Source: Streptococcus suis (GTDB taxonomy: Bacteria > Bacillota > Bacilli > Lactobacillales > Streptococcaceae). Taken from it: a stretch of 64,000 nt of DNA. The stretch spans positions 32,036 through 96,035 of the forward strand of contig NZ_WCJE01000003.1 of assembly GCF_016743335.1 (NCBI RefSeq). Direction: 5' to 3'. Each line of letters starts with the position of its first letter. Position 1 is the stretch's first letter. The notes below the pieces were generated by a model. It ran no database searches, was not told where the DNA came from, and saw only the letters and a list, made by a program, of their open reading frames with translations. The position numbers and the translations under genes are program-made. Shown in pieces: positions 63,935 through 64,000 of the stretch.

Positions 63935-64000
63935 ATGGATACAAAGTTTTCAGTAGCCCTTCATATACTGACCATGATCAGTGAGAGTAAGGAAATACTG
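63935..64000 (+). CDS. Rrf2 family regulator, cut by the window end
   Basis: The first 22 codons (MDTKFSVALHILTMISESKEIL) are typical of Rrf2 regulators, whose first helix carries this FSxALHxL pattern. Rrf2 proteins sense iron-sulfur cluster status, nitric oxide or cysteine, or other redox signals. The rest lies beyond 64000. AGAAAGGAAA serves as ribosome binding site. The palindromic operator directly upstream and its duplicate before 63050 define a local regulon. Confidence 0.82.
   Translation, partial: MDTKFSVALHILTMISESKEIL

Overview
The window reads as a low-GC streptococcal chromosome segment, most probably Streptococcus suis or a close relative. The evidence is the mevalonate operon, a PerR/PmtA pair, Rex- and CcpA-type sites around adhP/adhE, two CIRCE elements ahead of hrcA, a pneumococcal BOX-like element and Cia-type small RNA genes. 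Species is inferred from gene content and protein similarity recalled from memory, not from a search. No rRNA, tRNA, CRISPR array, transposase or integrase was seen.

Layout. 1-5613 is an AT-rich accessory block: a possible HTH protein, two lipoproteins plus a membrane/coiled-coil protein on the minus strand, a ribbon-helix-helix regulator with an iterated operator, and a two-gene cassette of unknown function. It abuts the 3' end of rpmG, and four TGTAG(A/T)GA repeats in the junction suggest the edge of an integrated element. 5614-12026 is core: rpmG, rpmF, hisS, adhP and adhE, the last two divergent with three Rex-like and two cre-like sites between or near them. 12218-21493 is a type I restriction-modification island: hsdM, rhuM, an hsdS start remnant, hsdS, a HigB/HigA-ImmA toxin-antitoxin pair, hsdR.

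The most striking feature is hsdS. It carries three kinds of changeable tract: a 12-bp TAEL-type repeat, a G8 run between the first two recognition domains, and a pentanucleotide (ACAGT) repeat. The ACAGT repeat currently truncates a three-domain reading frame. Removing one ACAGT unit restores a continuous frame of about 602 residues, so the locus looks phase-variable.

21600-35188 holds thrC, an operon of two ABC half-transporters plus an ECF module (S, T, fused ATPase) plus a MATE exporter, a tandem array of Cia-dependent small RNA genes, and the mevalonate operon mvaK1-mvaD-mvaK2-fni. 35367-45228 holds two NAD(P)-binding proteins, a TetR regulator, a sirtuin whose catalytic His is Gln, a MacB-like ABC protein, a frameshifted short-chain dehydrogenase with an AraC-type neighbour, an ACT-domain/PFL pair and a phosphoglycerate mutase-like enzyme. 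45303-51933 is the HrcA heat-shock operon (hrcA, grpE, dnaK, dnaJ) interrupted by a GNAT acetyltransferase and a DJ-1/PfpI protein.

51973-64000 holds an amidase, an amino-acid ABC binding protein and permease without an ATPase, a DUF2975/XRE membrane-regulator cluster, PmtA and PerR with PerR boxes, truA with a probably leaderless transcript, a vitamin-B6-type kinase and ECF S component, a DUF436 protein, a broken DUF1349 gene, a BOX element, and a gene that shares a duplicated promoter/operator with the Rrf2 regulator cut off by the window end.
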